Shown piece by piece: positions 7,365-15,721 of a stretch of 23,257 nucleotides of DNA (positions are counted from its first letter, which is position 1; the number at the start of each line of letters is the position of its first letter). Location: assembly GCA_964458015.1 (NCBI GenBank), contig CAYWGR010000086.1, positions 1-23,257 of the forward strand. The letters run 5' to 3'. This DNA is from CAYWGR01 sp964458015 (GTDB lineage Bacteria; Planctomycetota; Planctomycetia; Pirellulales; Thermoguttaceae). Made by a program: the position numbers and the translations under genes. The notes beneath the pieces were generated by a model that was not told the origin of the DNA, made no database searches, and worked only from the letters and a program-made list of their open reading frames with translations.

Positions 7365-7787
7365 ATGCGGGCGGATATCAACCGCTGCGCACCCGTTTTT
7401 GCGGCGTTGGCGTTCAGCATGTTGTTCTGCGGTTGCGGAGAGAGTGAAGTGCGAGGTCGGATTACCGGCAAAGTTACGTTCGAAGGGCAAGCAGTTCCCG
7501 AGGGACTCGTATTGTTCAGCAATATCGAGAAGGGAATCAATATGACATCGATCATCAAGCCTGACGGCAGCTATGAGGTCGTTACGCCGAAGGGAAAAGG
7601 ATTGCCGACGGGAACGTATCAAGTATCCATCTGTCCGCCGCGTGCAAAGCTCGTTACGGGGGAGGCGCCGCCAAAGATTAAGCAACACGCAAATATCCCG
7701 GCTAAGTATCGTGATTTCAAAACCGCGGGTTTGAGTCTTACCGTCCAGAAAGGAGACAATTCCTTCGATATCGCGATGAAACCCTAG
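7365..7787 (+). CDS. Small lipoprotein with carboxypeptidase-regulatory-like (transthyretin-like) fold
   Basis: About 140 residues. From ATG 7365 the N-terminus is a signal with a lipoprotein-like FCGC box (Cys24) followed by GES. An upstream in-frame ATG at 7314 would overlap the DUF1559 gene and place 17 polar residues before the signal, so 7365 is preferred. The body (RGRITGKVTFEGQAVPEGLVLFSN, then IKPDGSYEV, LPTGTYQVSICPP and a C-terminal strand) matches the Ig/transthyretin-like pattern of planctomycete lipoproteins encoded after DUF1559 genes. The gap to the DUF1559 stop is 22 nt, so the pair is probably one operon. It is anchored in the envelope by inference; no enzymatic residues are visible. 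Confidence 0.8.
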   Translation: MRADINRCAPVFAALAFSMLFCGCGESEVRGRITGKVTFEGQAVPEGLVLFSNIEKGINMTSIIKPDGSYEVVTPKGKGLPTGTYQVSICPPRAKLVTGEAPPKIKQHANIPAKYRDFKTAGLSLTVQKGDNSFDIAMKP

Positions 7788-7831
7788 GGCGGCAACGCCG
7801 TCAGCCAATTCGAGCTACCGCTCGGTTGGCT
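7788..7831 (+). terminator. Two hairpins after the lipoprotein gene (possible transcript end)
   Basis: GGCG-GCAA-CGCC (7788-7799) is a 4-bp stem with a GNRA-type loop directly after the stop codon. AGCCAA (7803-7808) pairs with TTGGCT (7826-7831), with an inner CGAG/CTCG stem (7811-7814, 7821-7824). No T-tract follows, so termination is uncertain; they may instead protect the 3' end of the mRNA. Confidence 0.4.
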
Positions 7832-8032
7832 TCGATTCGTTCCCGTTGGGCACTGGACTTTATAAAAAATTTCCCGATCTTTGGGGTTGGTGATATTAAG
7901 AAACGTATTGCTCATCATGTCTCTGTGAGACATGAATACCAAGGGGAATGGAGCCCACCGCAAGAAGAGCGTAATTTCTGAACTTTTTTTCAAACGTGCG
8001 AAATTTCCACTTGCATCGATTCTAACGTAAGA
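7832..8032. other. Non-coding, AT-richer segment, no gene recognised
   Basis: This is the first part of the 561-nt gap between the lipoprotein and the secreted protein at 8349. A minus-strand reading frame crosses it (down from 8122) but shows no family motif and no convincing start. I see no clear promoter, tRNA or mobile-element end. Confidence 0.5.
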
Positions 8033-8221
8033 TATGGTTGAGTAGATATCAATTCCTCGTTTCTTCTCATACTTTCGCATCTCCTCCGTAGCGACATCTG
8101 TTTGGGGCATATTCCTTGACAAAGGGATATGGGTGAATAGAGATTCATTCCTCGTTTCTACTCATACTTCCACATCTCCTCAGCAGCGGCATCTGTATCG
8201 GTGCATTCCTAGGCAAAGGGA
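8033..8221. repeat. Diverged two-copy tandem repeat, about 95 bp per copy
   Basis: Copy A (8033-8127) and copy B (8128-8221) abut with no spacer. Both start TATGG, share ATTCCTCGTTTCT and CTCATACTT, then CATCTCCTC, CATCTGT, GCAT, ATTCCT, and end CAAAGGGA. By eye roughly four of five bases agree, so the duplication is old. Read on the minus strand, copy A has an open stretch (EEMRKYEKKRG) while the matching frame of copy B has a stop (EEMWKYE-stop). Confidence 0.75.
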
Positions 8222-8300
8222 TTGCGCTCCATTTGCGCGCCGACAAAACGCAGGCAGCTTTATCTGACAATATGCTTGCGTCTTGCCGAATCCCTTTGCC
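8212..8300 (+). ncRNA. Candidate structured RNA (three-way junction) before the secreted-protein gene
   Basis: A perfect 12-bp closing stem pairs GGCAAAGGGATT (8212-8223) with AATCCCTTTGCC (8289-8300). Inside are GCGC/GCGC (8224-8227 with 8235-8238) and a 9-bp stem ACGCAGGCA (8248-8256) with TGCTTGCGT (8273-8281) that includes one G-T pair. It lies 48 nt before the ATG of the next gene, in the position of a 5' UTR element. It does not match any riboswitch class that I recognise, and a DNA-level palindrome or mobile-element relic is an alternative. Confidence 0.4.
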
Positions 8301-8333
8301 GGAACGGTAGAGGCAATCCACAGTCAATGGGAA

Positions 8334-8339
8334 GGGGAG
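8334..8339 (+). promoter_or_regulatory. Ribosome binding site fixing the start at 8349
   Basis: GGGGAG within AAGGGGAGA lies nine bases before ATG 8349. This supports 8349 over the in-frame start at 8283, which would add 22 residues translated through the closing stem of the upstream hairpin. Confidence 0.65.
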
Positions 8340-8348
8340 ATTTTGCTC

Positions 8349-9497
8349 ATGAGAATTGCGTCGAGAACCAACGGACGTTCGCTGCGGATCGAAACACTGG
8401 AAACGCGCGCCTTGCTAAGCGCCGTGCCTGCGTCCATCGCGGGGGCTTCGATCTTTCAGAATGCAACGATTACGGCCGAAGGCGACATGGTAATTCCCAT
8501 CCACGCGCAGATGGGAGATACCGCTCTTGAAAAAGTTTTTGGCATCGCTCAACAAATCGACACGCTCGAAAATGCCTTGAACGCTTATTTGAACAGCGTT
8601 CCCGGGTGGCATCTCACCGGCGGCATCGACACGACGCCCGAATACGCCTGCATGATCGATGGGAGTGTGGTGATCGGCGCGAACGGCCTGCTGAAGTCGG
8701 CTAGTCTGGCTGTCCAAGGCAGTGCCGATATCGGAGGCAGCCTGGAAGGCTATTACGGCATCAGTGTTCTGCATGTCGGTCTTGGAGCATCGCTCGACCT
8801 TTCAGCGAATATCAATGCCTATGCCTCGTTCACCGTTGCCACGAACGATTGGGACTTCGGCGGCTCGGCTTCGTTGGTTGGATACGCCAAGGGCTACGGC
8901 AGCGCGATGGCTTGGCCTTTGAAGGGTGAAATCTTCATCGAGGGCGATGTGAAAGCCGCCGCGGCCGTCAATTCAGACACCGGCATTGCCTCGGCGAGCG
9001 TCTCGGTAATCGGCATCGTCGGCGCCGATGCCCAACTCAAGAGTTTGTTCGGGGGCTGGAAAACCATTGCCAGCGTCTCGAAGACCCTGGGCTCTTGGCA
9101 ATATGCCGCCTCGTTCGATGTAGGCTCGTGGATCCAGTCGCAGGTGAACGGGGTTGTCGTAACCAACCAAGCGGCACGGGTGAGTGCCTTGGCGACAACG
9201 GCTGCCGCTCAGGTAAAGGCGGCGGCGACCGATGTCAGCGTAACATCGCTTACCTCAACGGCTTCGGCAAATGAAGAGGCCGCGGTTAGCTCGCTTGCCG
9301 CTGCTTTGGTGGCCGATGGAAAAGCGGCTGTTGATGGGGTCAGCATTGCCTTGCAATCGGGACTTAACAGCCTTGTCACATCCAGCGCGACTGCCAAGGC
9401 TGCTGTTTCGTCTCCGTTGGCAGCCTCGGTACATGCATCGGCCATCCAACAGCTCGGCACGGCCAATTTGCTTGGCCAGAGCTATTGGGCCGCCTAA
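8349..9497 (+). CDS. Secreted protein with LEPR-XLL-type leader, function unknown
   Basis: 382 residues from ATG 8349. The N-terminus (MRIASRTNGRSLRIE, then TLETRALLSAVP) matches the planctomycete LEPR-XLL leader pattern, normally LE-P-R-x-LLS, here LETRALLS, found on exported surface proteins. The middle (about residues 90-265) is rich in alternating Gly, Ser, Ala and hydrophobic residues (SADIGGSLEGYYGISVLHVG, GADAQLKSLFGGW), suggesting a beta-rich fold. The last 110 residues are unusually Ala-, Val- and Ser-rich and probably helical. There is no PEP-CTERM tail, no catalytic motif and no transmembrane helix, so a different export route from its neighbours is likely. I do not recognise the domain family. 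Confidence 0.7.
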   Translation: MRIASRTNGRSLRIETLETRALLSAVPASIAGASIFQNATITAEGDMVIPIHAQMGDTALEKVFGIAQQIDTLENALNAYLNSVPGWHLTGGIDTTPEYACMIDGSVVIGANGLLKSASLAVQGSADIGGSLEGYYGISVLHVGLGASLDLSANINAYASFTVATNDWDFGGSASLVGYAKGYGSAMAWPLKGEIFIEGDVKAAAAVNSDTGIASASVSVIGIVGADAQLKSLFGGWKTIASVSKTLGSWQYAASFDVGSWIQSQVNGVVVTNQAARVSALATTAAAQVKAAATDVSVTSLTSTASANEEAAVSSLAAALVADGKAAVDGVSIALQSGLNSLVTSSATAKAAVSSPLAASVHASAIQQLGTANLLGQSYWAA

Positions 9498-9567
9498 GTC
9501 AAGACTTGGGTCGAGCTGTATTGCACAAAGCTTTGATTCAGAAGGGGAACTCTCGACATTCAGAAGC

Positions 9568-9651
9568 GGCCTTGGGGCCAGCATGTGCCTTGTCGGCAGT
9601 TTTATTTTTTCTGCCGGCCAGAGCCATCTGGCTCCAAGGCCTCTTTATTTT
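9568..9651 (+). terminator. Large inverted repeat followed by T-rich run
   Basis: GGCCTTGGGGCCAG (9568-9581) pairs with CTGGCTCCAAGGCC (9628-9641) over 14 positions with one G-T pair. Inside, CGGCAG (9594-9599) pairs perfectly with CTGCCG (9611-9616) around a T-rich loop. TCTTTATTTT follows at 9642-9651. The position, 70 nt after the secreted-protein stop, suits a transcription terminator. The two-tier structure is large for one and could also be a small palindromic repeat element. Confidence 0.5.
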
Positions 9652-9779
9652 GCCACCACGACCAAAGCACACCCCCCGCCAGAGCTGCTTTACTCTTCAC
9701 AATATGCCTTCTGTCCTGCTTTTTCTAAAAGCCTAAAACCCTTGGACGGACCCTATCTATCTTGGGGGGATGGCAGCGA

Positions 9780-9942
9780 CTTGACATTTCGGGGGAGTTC
9801 GATCAAGCTGGAACATAAGGGGTTGTCTTCGGACATCTTCAGCTGTGTCAAGGGTCTGCGCATGACGATAGCCGGAGGGGGGGCTCATGCAAACGCAAGG
9901 GGGACGGGCGAATCGGCTATTGATCGCTCGCTTATTCAAGCG
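9780..9942 (+). other. Hairpin-rich region upstream of the exosortase gene
   Basis: CTTGACA (9780-9786) pairs with TGTCAAG (9846-9852) and encloses TGTC-TTCG-GACA (9824-9835), a UUCG tetraloop hairpin. GCATGA (9860-9865) pairs with TCATGC (9885-9890), and CGCTT-ATTC-AAGCG is at 9929-9942. Together they suggest a folded RNA, but each stem is short and chance is possible. Confidence 0.25.
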
Positions 9943-10248
9943 ACAGACACATCCACGGCGCGTGAGAGCAAGTTCAGTCATCGGTTGATCAGGGCAACGA
10001 TTATCTGTCGCAATCTATCTTATTTTTTCATCCATTGGTTATTGCCCAGGATCGGGGTTTGATGTTTTTTGGCAACATCCATGTTGACAATTCGATATTT
10101 CCCCTGATGTCCAACAGCTCTTGCTCTTTGCAAAATAGCGTGAAAACTCGGTGAATAATGCATCACGATTCGGGAAATCCAGCATCGGCACGTTCTTTGC
10201 TCATGGTAACGACTATGCAGCATCTTCGGGCGGCCTGAACGGTGAATT

Positions 10249-11244
10249 ATGGATCAAAAAGCTTCAACTACCGCCACGGTGAAGGAAGAATTGCAGCGTT
10301 TGCTGCCCGATCGCTCGGCTCAAGCGGCCTGGTTGGCGTTGGCGGCGGCGTTTGTGTTTTTTTATTGGGTTTCTCTCCGCAGCTTGTTCCTGGCCTGGTA
10401 TGGTCAAGAGGATTATCAACACGGTTTTTTCGTGCCGTTGTTTTCGCTCTTCCTACTGTGGTATCGACGGGAAATCATTCTTGATTCTCCGGCTTGCGGA
10501 AGTTACTGGGGATTGGCATTCTTCGCCCTTTGGGCGTTCATCCGTTGGGTAGCGGTTTATTACAATTACGGCACAGTCTCGGAATGGGCTATGATCCCAT
10601 TGTTCATGGGAATCGCTGTTTTCGTCGGCGGTTGGCAATGGCTGCTTTGGTCGTGGCCGGCAATCGTCTTTTTGTTTTTCATGATCCCCCTGCCTATTCC
10701 TCTTCGCGGTCTTGCCAGCATGCAGTTGCAGATGGTCGCGACCAAATTGAGCGTTTACGTCATCCAAACGTTCGGTATTCCCGCTGTCTCCGAAGGCAAT
10801 GTCATTCGATTGACCGAAAAGCCGTTGGAAGTGGCTCGAGCATGCAGCGGATTGCGGATGATGATGTTGTTTTTCGCCATTTGCATTGGTGCGGCCTTTG
10901 TAGCGAAACGGCCCTTATGGGAAAAACTTATCATGGTGGCCAGTGCAGCGCCGATTGCCGTGATGGCAAACGTCATTCGCATTGTCATTACGGCTGTTGT
11001 TTATGAGTTGGCAAGTTACTGGCCTTCCGTGATTAATCTGGAAACGACGGGTGAATTAGTTCACGATTGGGCGGGCTATGCAATGATGCCCATCGGATTG
11101 CTGCTATTGTGGGGCGAAATGGCGATACTTTCCAAGCTCATGCTTGCTCCCGTGGATCAACCTTTAGTGATCGGGCGGGTGTTATCCGGAACAAACAGCA
11201 CGGTCGCAACTACCGAACGTGTTTTACGTAGGAGACGAGGCTAG
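10249..11244 (+). CDS. Exosortase (transmembrane protein-sorting transpeptidase)
   Basis: A 331-residue membrane protein with about eight hydrophobic helices between residues 24 and 308. It carries the exosortase catalytic set: Cys199 in ARACSGLRMM, Arg244 in NVIRIV and His272 in HDWAGYAMMPIG. The family opening DYQHGFFVPLFSLFLLW is also typical of EpsH-like proteins. It should cut PEP-CTERM tails after the PEP motif and attach the protein to a surface acceptor. Two PEP-CTERM proteins lie 4-6 kb upstream on the same strand. It is probably one of the planctomycete exosortase types, but I cannot assign the subtype. No EpsI-type partner domain is fused or adjacent. The start is ATG 10249, with only a weak GGTGAA upstream. 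A 73-nt gap separates it from the Wzc-like gene. Confidence 0.9.
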   Translation: MDQKASTTATVKEELQRLLPDRSAQAAWLALAAAFVFFYWVSLRSLFLAWYGQEDYQHGFFVPLFSLFLLWYRREIILDSPACGSYWGLAFFALWAFIRWVAVYYNYGTVSEWAMIPLFMGIAVFVGGWQWLLWSWPAIVFLFFMIPLPIPLRGLASMQLQMVATKLSVYVIQTFGIPAVSEGNVIRLTEKPLEVARACSGLRMMMLFFAICIGAAFVAKRPLWEKLIMVASAAPIAVMANVIRIVITAVVYELASYWPSVINLETTGELVHDWAGYAMMPIGLLLLWGEMAILSKLMLAPVDQPLVIGRVLSGTNSTVATTERVLRRRRG

Positions 11245-11317
11245 GAGATGGTGCCTTCCGTGGTGAAAGCACTGTTTTCCTGGGGAAATAAGGGACGAGG
11301 AATCGAGTTAGGCAATT

Positions 11318-13576
11318 ATGGCAAACGATGATACTCCGCTGGATAACGAACGAGCCGATTCTCCCTCGGTGGCGTTGCTGCCGGCCAATGCGGCGGATGG
11401 CCGCAACGGCGAATGGGGCAATTCCTCAGCCCTGATGCAGCCGTCCGTCTCGGCGGGCAATCCTGATGCCATGATCTTTGTGCATGCCTTCCGGCGGCAC
11501 TGGCTTATGGCGTTGGGCATAGGATTGCTTTGCGCGGCGATTGCGGGGCCCGCGGTGTGGTTCGGCGTGGGGGCCAAGTACGTTGCCAGCTCGTATCTGC
11601 GCGTGTCCATGCAGGAACATTCGATTGCTTTCGATAACGGCGCCCAAGCCGTCAACAAGGAAGCCTTCGAAATCTACAAAAACACGCAGCAGCAATTGGT
11701 GCTAAGTCGATTTGTTCTCATGGCCGCTTTGCGCAGGCCGGAAGTCGCAAAACTTGCCTGCATCCAAGACGAACAAGATAACGGCGACCCCGTAACGTGG
11801 TTGGCCAAGCGGATGTCTGTTACCTATCCCGGTAAAGCGGAGTTTATGGAAGTCTCTTTAGCGCGGGATGACAACAATGCATGCACAACGATTGTGCGGG
11901 CCGTGGTGGACGCCTACATGACCGAAGTCGTCAATGCGGAACGCGATTTGAAGCGGCAACGGCTTAGCGAATTGGACCGTGCCTACGTCGAGAAGGAAAC
12001 CGAAATTCGCAGCAAACGCGAAGACCTGAAAAAATTAGCGGAACAACTGGGCACTTCCGATACGGAAACCCTGACCTTGAAGCAAAAGCTGGTTTTGGAG
12101 GAACTGACGCTCTATCGGCAGGAGATGGCCAAAAACCAGTTCGAGTTGCGCCGTTTTCAAGGCGAATTGGCCGCCCTAAAAGCGATTCTCAAAAATCTCG
12201 AAAGCGTCGATATCGCCAATGCCGAGGTGGATCTGATGGTTCAGAGCGATCCGATTGCCCGGCAATTGTTCATCCAATTGGGATGGCGCAAGATGGACCA
12301 GGTTTACACGGAAGGCGCCGTGGTGGCTGGCGCAAAATCCCGTTATGCGGAGCGTTTCCAACAAGACCTCAAGGTCATGCAAGAACAGTTCAACGCTCGT
12401 CGGACGGAATTGGTGGAGGCGGTTCGCCAGAAAAAACGCGGCGAGGTGCAGTCGGATATACTTCGTCTCGAAGCCTCGATCAGCGTTCTTGCCGAGCAGT
12501 CCGCCACGCTTCAGGGAGAAGTAAAGCGTCAGCAATCCGAAGCCGAGAAATTCGGCAGTTCGACCGTGGACATCGAAATGATGCGGGCCGACATCAAAAA
12601 CCTCGACCAGGTTCTCAGCGGAGTTGCCACGGAACGTGAAAAGCTGAAAGTGGAAATTCGTTCCGCGCCGCGTGTCACCTTGCTCCAAAGAGCGGAAAAG
12701 CCTGAAGTGGCCTCGAATGATATCACGCGGATATCCATGACCGTTATGGCCATGCTCGTGGCTTTGTGCTGTCCCACGGGGTTGGTTGTCCTTTGGGATA
12801 TTCGCGCTAAACGCATCAATTCGTCGGCCGATGTCTCCAAGGGACTTCAGCTCTCGGTGATCGGTTCGGTGCCGTTGATCCCGGCACGGGTGATTCGTCG
12901 CCTCGGGTCGCCTTCGAAACGTTATCAGATGTGGCATGTCCGGTTGACCGAGTCGGTCGATGGCATTGCCGCCCGTGTTTTGCGAAAAGCCGAAATGGAG
13001 CAATGCCGCGTCGTGATGGTTTCTAGCGCAGCCGGCGGCGAGGGCAAGACGACGCTCTCCACGCAATTAGCTCTGAGCTTGGCTCGAGCCGGTCGTCAGA
13101 CCGTGTTGGTTGATTTCGATTTGCGCCGCCCGGCTTTTGACGAGGTGTTCGGTCTTCCATTGGAGCCAGGCGTATGCGAAGCACTGCGGCAGCAAGATGC
13201 TATCGATACGCTGGTGCATCAAAATGTGACCAATAATCTGGCCGTTGTAACGGCCGGCCGTTGGGACCGCGTGGCCTTGGCCTCATTGTCGAACGGCTCG
13301 GCGGCCGCTTTGTTCAAAAAACTTCGCCAGGAATATGATTTCGTTGTCGTCGATACGAGTCCTATTCTTCCCGTGGCCGACGCCCGTTTTGTCAGCCAGC
13401 ATGTCGATTCCGTAGTTCTATCGGTCTTTCGCGATGTCAGCGAAGCGCCGAAGATCCAAGCGGCATGTGAGATATTGGCGGCCTTTGGCGTTCATTCGAT
13501 AGAAGCGGTGGTGACCGGCCCGAATGACAATCTTTACGGGGAACACATGGGCTATGAGTCTACGATTTCGGCCTAA
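11318..13576 (+). CDS. Wzc-like polysaccharide co-polymerase / BY-kinase
   Basis: A 752-residue inner-membrane protein. TM1 is at about 62-84, a Wzz-type periplasmic part follows with long coiled coils (about 200-440), and TM2 is at about 472-492. The cytosolic ATPase/tyrosine kinase domain starts near 560. Walker A SSAAGGEGKTTLS is at about 567-579, Walker A' VLVDFDLRRP (the DxDxR pattern of bacterial tyrosine kinases) at about 595-604, and Walker B FVVVDTSP near 675. It should set polysaccharide chain length and control export by autophosphorylation cycles. The C-terminus lacks the usual tyrosine cluster: only two Tyr are seen in the last 15 residues (NLYGEHMGYESTISA). It lies directly after the exosortase, the usual pairing in EPS/exosortase loci. 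Confidence 0.9.
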   Translation: MANDDTPLDNERADSPSVALLPANAADGRNGEWGNSSALMQPSVSAGNPDAMIFVHAFRRHWLMALGIGLLCAAIAGPAVWFGVGAKYVASSYLRVSMQEHSIAFDNGAQAVNKEAFEIYKNTQQQLVLSRFVLMAALRRPEVAKLACIQDEQDNGDPVTWLAKRMSVTYPGKAEFMEVSLARDDNNACTTIVRAVVDAYMTEVVNAERDLKRQRLSELDRAYVEKETEIRSKREDLKKLAEQLGTSDTETLTLKQKLVLEELTLYRQEMAKNQFELRRFQGELAALKAILKNLESVDIANAEVDLMVQSDPIARQLFIQLGWRKMDQVYTEGAVVAGAKSRYAERFQQDLKVMQEQFNARRTELVEAVRQKKRGEVQSDILRLEASISVLAEQSATLQGEVKRQQSEAEKFGSSTVDIEMMRADIKNLDQVLSGVATEREKLKVEIRSAPRVTLLQRAEKPEVASNDITRISMTVMAMLVALCCPTGLVVLWDIRAKRINSSADVSKGLQLSVIGSVPLIPARVIRRLGSPSKRYQMWHVRLTESVDGIAARVLRKAEMEQCRVVMVSSAAGGEGKTTLSTQLALSLARAGRQTVLVDFDLRRPAFDEVFGLPLEPGVCEALRQQDAIDTLVHQNVTNNLAVVTAGRWDRVALASLSNGSAAALFKKLRQEYDFVVVDTSPILPVADARFVSQHVDSVVLSVFRDVSEAPKIQAACEILAAFGVHSIEAVVTGPNDNLYGEHMGYESTISA

Positions 13577-13711
13577 AGGCCAAAAAGGCAATCCCGAGTG
13601 AGAGCGACAGTTTGACGAGACGATGGAAAGCAGTTAAGATAAAGCACGGCAGCTTGGCATCGATCCTTTTCAAAAGAACTTTTCGCAATCCATAGCAGGA
13701 TCATTGGATAA

Positions 13712-15721
13712 ATGATTACGCGAAAGAAAAGCCCGACGGAACTTCTCGACATCTCCTCGACGGCGTCGGAATTGCCAAACGGCAACCGTTGCGGCGGTTC
13801 TGCCTCAAAATCCCGCAGTCGTCTTTTTCGTATGGCAAGAAAACTGACCATGACGCGATCCTGGTTCTTGGCGATTGGGCATGGCGTGGTTTTTGTTTTT
13901 GCTTTTTGGCTGGCTTTTTTACTTCGCTTCGATTTTTCGCTGTCCTCGGAAACCATCGACATGATCGAGACGACCCTCGTATGGGTTGTCAGCTTCAAGC
14001 TATTGGTTTTCTGTCTTTTGTCGCAGTTTCGCGGCTGGTGGCGCTACGTAACCTTCGCCGATCTCATGGCCTTGTTGCGCGCCACCGCCATATCCTTGCT
14101 TCTTCTGGCCGCGGCGAATTTTTTCTTCCAGTGGCAAATCCCCCGTTCCGTTCTCATTCTCGATTGCATCATGACTACGCTCTTGCTCGGGGGGGTGCGG
14201 TCCAGTTGGCGAATGTTTCGTGAGATATTCCACCCTGTTCTTACCGACAAGCACTGCCGTTGGGCTCTGTTGGTAGGCACGGATCTTTCCAATGGTATCC
14301 TTGCCCATCAGATCCAATCGCATTTTCGTTTGCCTTATCGAGTGCGTGGATTATTGGCGACCGAGCCTGTATCGCATGGCGAACAGCTTGGGCAGATTCC
14401 CATCCTCGGCGTCATTGAAGACGTTTGCGACATCGCAACCGCTTACCATGCCACCGACGTGCTGGTCGTGGCTGGTACATTGTCCGGTCCTCGCTTGCGC
14501 GGTCTGATGGAAGCCTGCGAACGGGGCGGATTAAAACTTAAAATCATTCGTTCCTTGGAAGATCGTTTTGGTGGCGACAACCATATTCCGATCCGCAATA
14601 TCGAAATCAACGACCTCCTGGGACGCGATCCCATAACCCTCGATACGGACAATATCGGTGAATTGCTGGCTGGGCGGCGCGTCATGATTACGGGAGCCGG
14701 CGGCAGCATCGGTTCGGAAATCTGCCGGCAAGTCATTAAATTCAATCCGAAATCCTTGATCCTGGTCGGTCGCGGCGAAAACCGCATATTTCATATCGAG
14801 CGGGAGCTTCGCAGCCTGCATACATCCACCGTGCTGTGCCCTCGCATTGCCGACATTACCAACCATGATCGGATGGAGCAGATTTTTGCGGAGCTTCGGC
14901 CCGAAGTAGTGTTCCATGCGGCCGCGCACAAGCACGTTCCCTTGATGGAAGCCAATGTGAGCGAGGCGGTTCGCAATAACATCTTCGGCACCAAATGCAT
15001 CGCCGACTTGGCCGACCAATACGGCGTTGCGAGCTTTGTGATGATCTCGACCGACAAGGCGGTGCGACCCACGAGCATCATGGGCGCCAGCAAGCAGGTC
15101 GCCGAACGTTATGTGCATACCCTTTCCCAGGAATCCACAACGCGATTCACCGTCGTGCGATTCGGAAATGTGCTGGGATCAGCCGGCAGCGTCGTACCGA
15201 TTTTCCAAGAGCAAATCCGCAACGGCGGGCCGATCACGGTGACCGATCCCCGGATGACACGGTTCTTCATGACCATTCCCGAGGCCTCGCAGCTAGTTCT
15301 ACAAGCAGCCACGATGGGTGCCGGCGGCGAAATCTTCGTCTTGGAAATGGGCGAGCCCGTGAAAATCGTCGATCTTGCCCGTGACTTGATCCGTCTCTCC
15401 GGGTTACCGGAAAATTCCATTGAAATTGCCTTTTCCGGCATTCGGCCCGGCGAAAAGCTCTACGAGGAATTGTATTTCGAGGACGAGCAAACGCTCCCGA
15501 CATCGCATCCCAAGCTGCGGGCGGCCTACCATCGCCCCTATTCGTTGGGTGAGGTTCGAATCGCGATCGACCGGCTCGGCGAATTGATCGGCGAACCGGA
15601 TGACGTGCTTCGTCGGAAGCTTCACGAGATTGTGCCCGAATTCATTTCGCCCACCGATGGCATGAGCGAAAAAAGAATCCACTCGCCCCATCCCGATCAT
15701 GTCGTCAAGATGGGCGCATAA
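13712..15721 (+). CDS. Membrane-bound UDP-N-acetylhexosamine 4,6-dehydratase (CapD/WbpM/PglF family)
   Basis: 669 residues. An N-terminal unit has four hydrophobic helices (about residues 45-160), and a nucleotide-binding-like domain follows (about 175-310). The extended-SDR catalytic domain starts near 320 with VMITGAGGSIGSE (NAD binding). STDKAVRPTSIMGASK (about 446-461) gives the TDK and the M-G-A-S-K site in which Met replaces the SDR tyrosine, as in WbpM/PglF-type enzymes. The reaction is removal of water from UDP-GlcNAc-type sugars to give a 4-keto-6-deoxy product, which fits the aminotransferase encoded next. ATG 13712 gives a basic, Ser-rich 40-residue lead; ATG 13832 (MARKLTMTRSW) is an alternative start. 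Confidence 0.9.
   Translation: MITRKKSPTELLDISSTASELPNGNRCGGSASKSRSRLFRMARKLTMTRSWFLAIGHGVVFVFAFWLAFLLRFDFSLSSETIDMIETTLVWVVSFKLLVFCLLSQFRGWWRYVTFADLMALLRATAISLLLLAAANFFFQWQIPRSVLILDCIMTTLLLGGVRSSWRMFREIFHPVLTDKHCRWALLVGTDLSNGILAHQIQSHFRLPYRVRGLLATEPVSHGEQLGQIPILGVIEDVCDIATAYHATDVLVVAGTLSGPRLRGLMEACERGGLKLKIIRSLEDRFGGDNHIPIRNIEINDLLGRDPITLDTDNIGELLAGRRVMITGAGGSIGSEICRQVIKFNPKSLILVGRGENRIFHIERELRSLHTSTVLCPRIADITNHDRMEQIFAELRPEVVFHAAAHKHVPLMEANVSEAVRNNIFGTKCIADLADQYGVASFVMISTDKAVRPTSIMGASKQVAERYVHTLSQESTTRFTVVRFGNVLGSAGSVVPIFQEQIRNGGPITVTDPRMTRFFMTIPEASQLVLQAATMGAGGEIFVLEMGEPVKIVDLARDLIRLSGLPENSIEIAFSGIRPGEKLYEELYFEDEQTLPTSHPKLRAAYHRPYSLGEVRIAIDRLGELIGEPDDVLRRKLHEIVPEFISPTDGMSEKRIHSPHPDHVVKMGA

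Larger units (their letters stand above)
9498..10248. other. 751-nt gap with hairpins, no gene recognised
   Basis: No reading frame here has a credible start, codon pattern or family motif. The segment contains the terminator-like structure at 9568-9651, several small perfect hairpins between 9780 and 9942, and an anonymous region up to the exosortase start. A short frame just before the exosortase reads like a protein tail (FFAHGNDYAASSGGLNGELW), but it has an upstream stop and no start. Confidence 0.55.

Noticed and set aside
7784..8122. 112-codon minus-strand frame covering tandem copy A
   Set aside because: No family match that I can see, no clear start, and the matching frame of the second repeat copy has a stop.
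9860..9942. c-di-GMP riboswitch-like stretch (GCAAACGCAAGGGGGACG)
   Set aside because: A few bases recall the GEMM core, but the required stem order and conserved bases are not present.
9271..10062. 263-codon plus-strand frame overlapping the end of the secreted-protein gene
   Set aside because: It starts inside a supported gene in another frame and runs through strong hairpins; composition is not protein-like.
10137..10248. Possible protein tail (FFAHGNDYAASSGGLNGELW) before the exosortase
   Set aside because: A stop lies just upstream in the same frame and no start or longer homologous part is present; it could be a relic, but evidence is too thin.
12176..13066. 296-codon minus-strand frame opposite the Wzc-like gene
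   Set aside because: Antisense shadow of the coiled-coil and second membrane region; no motifs.
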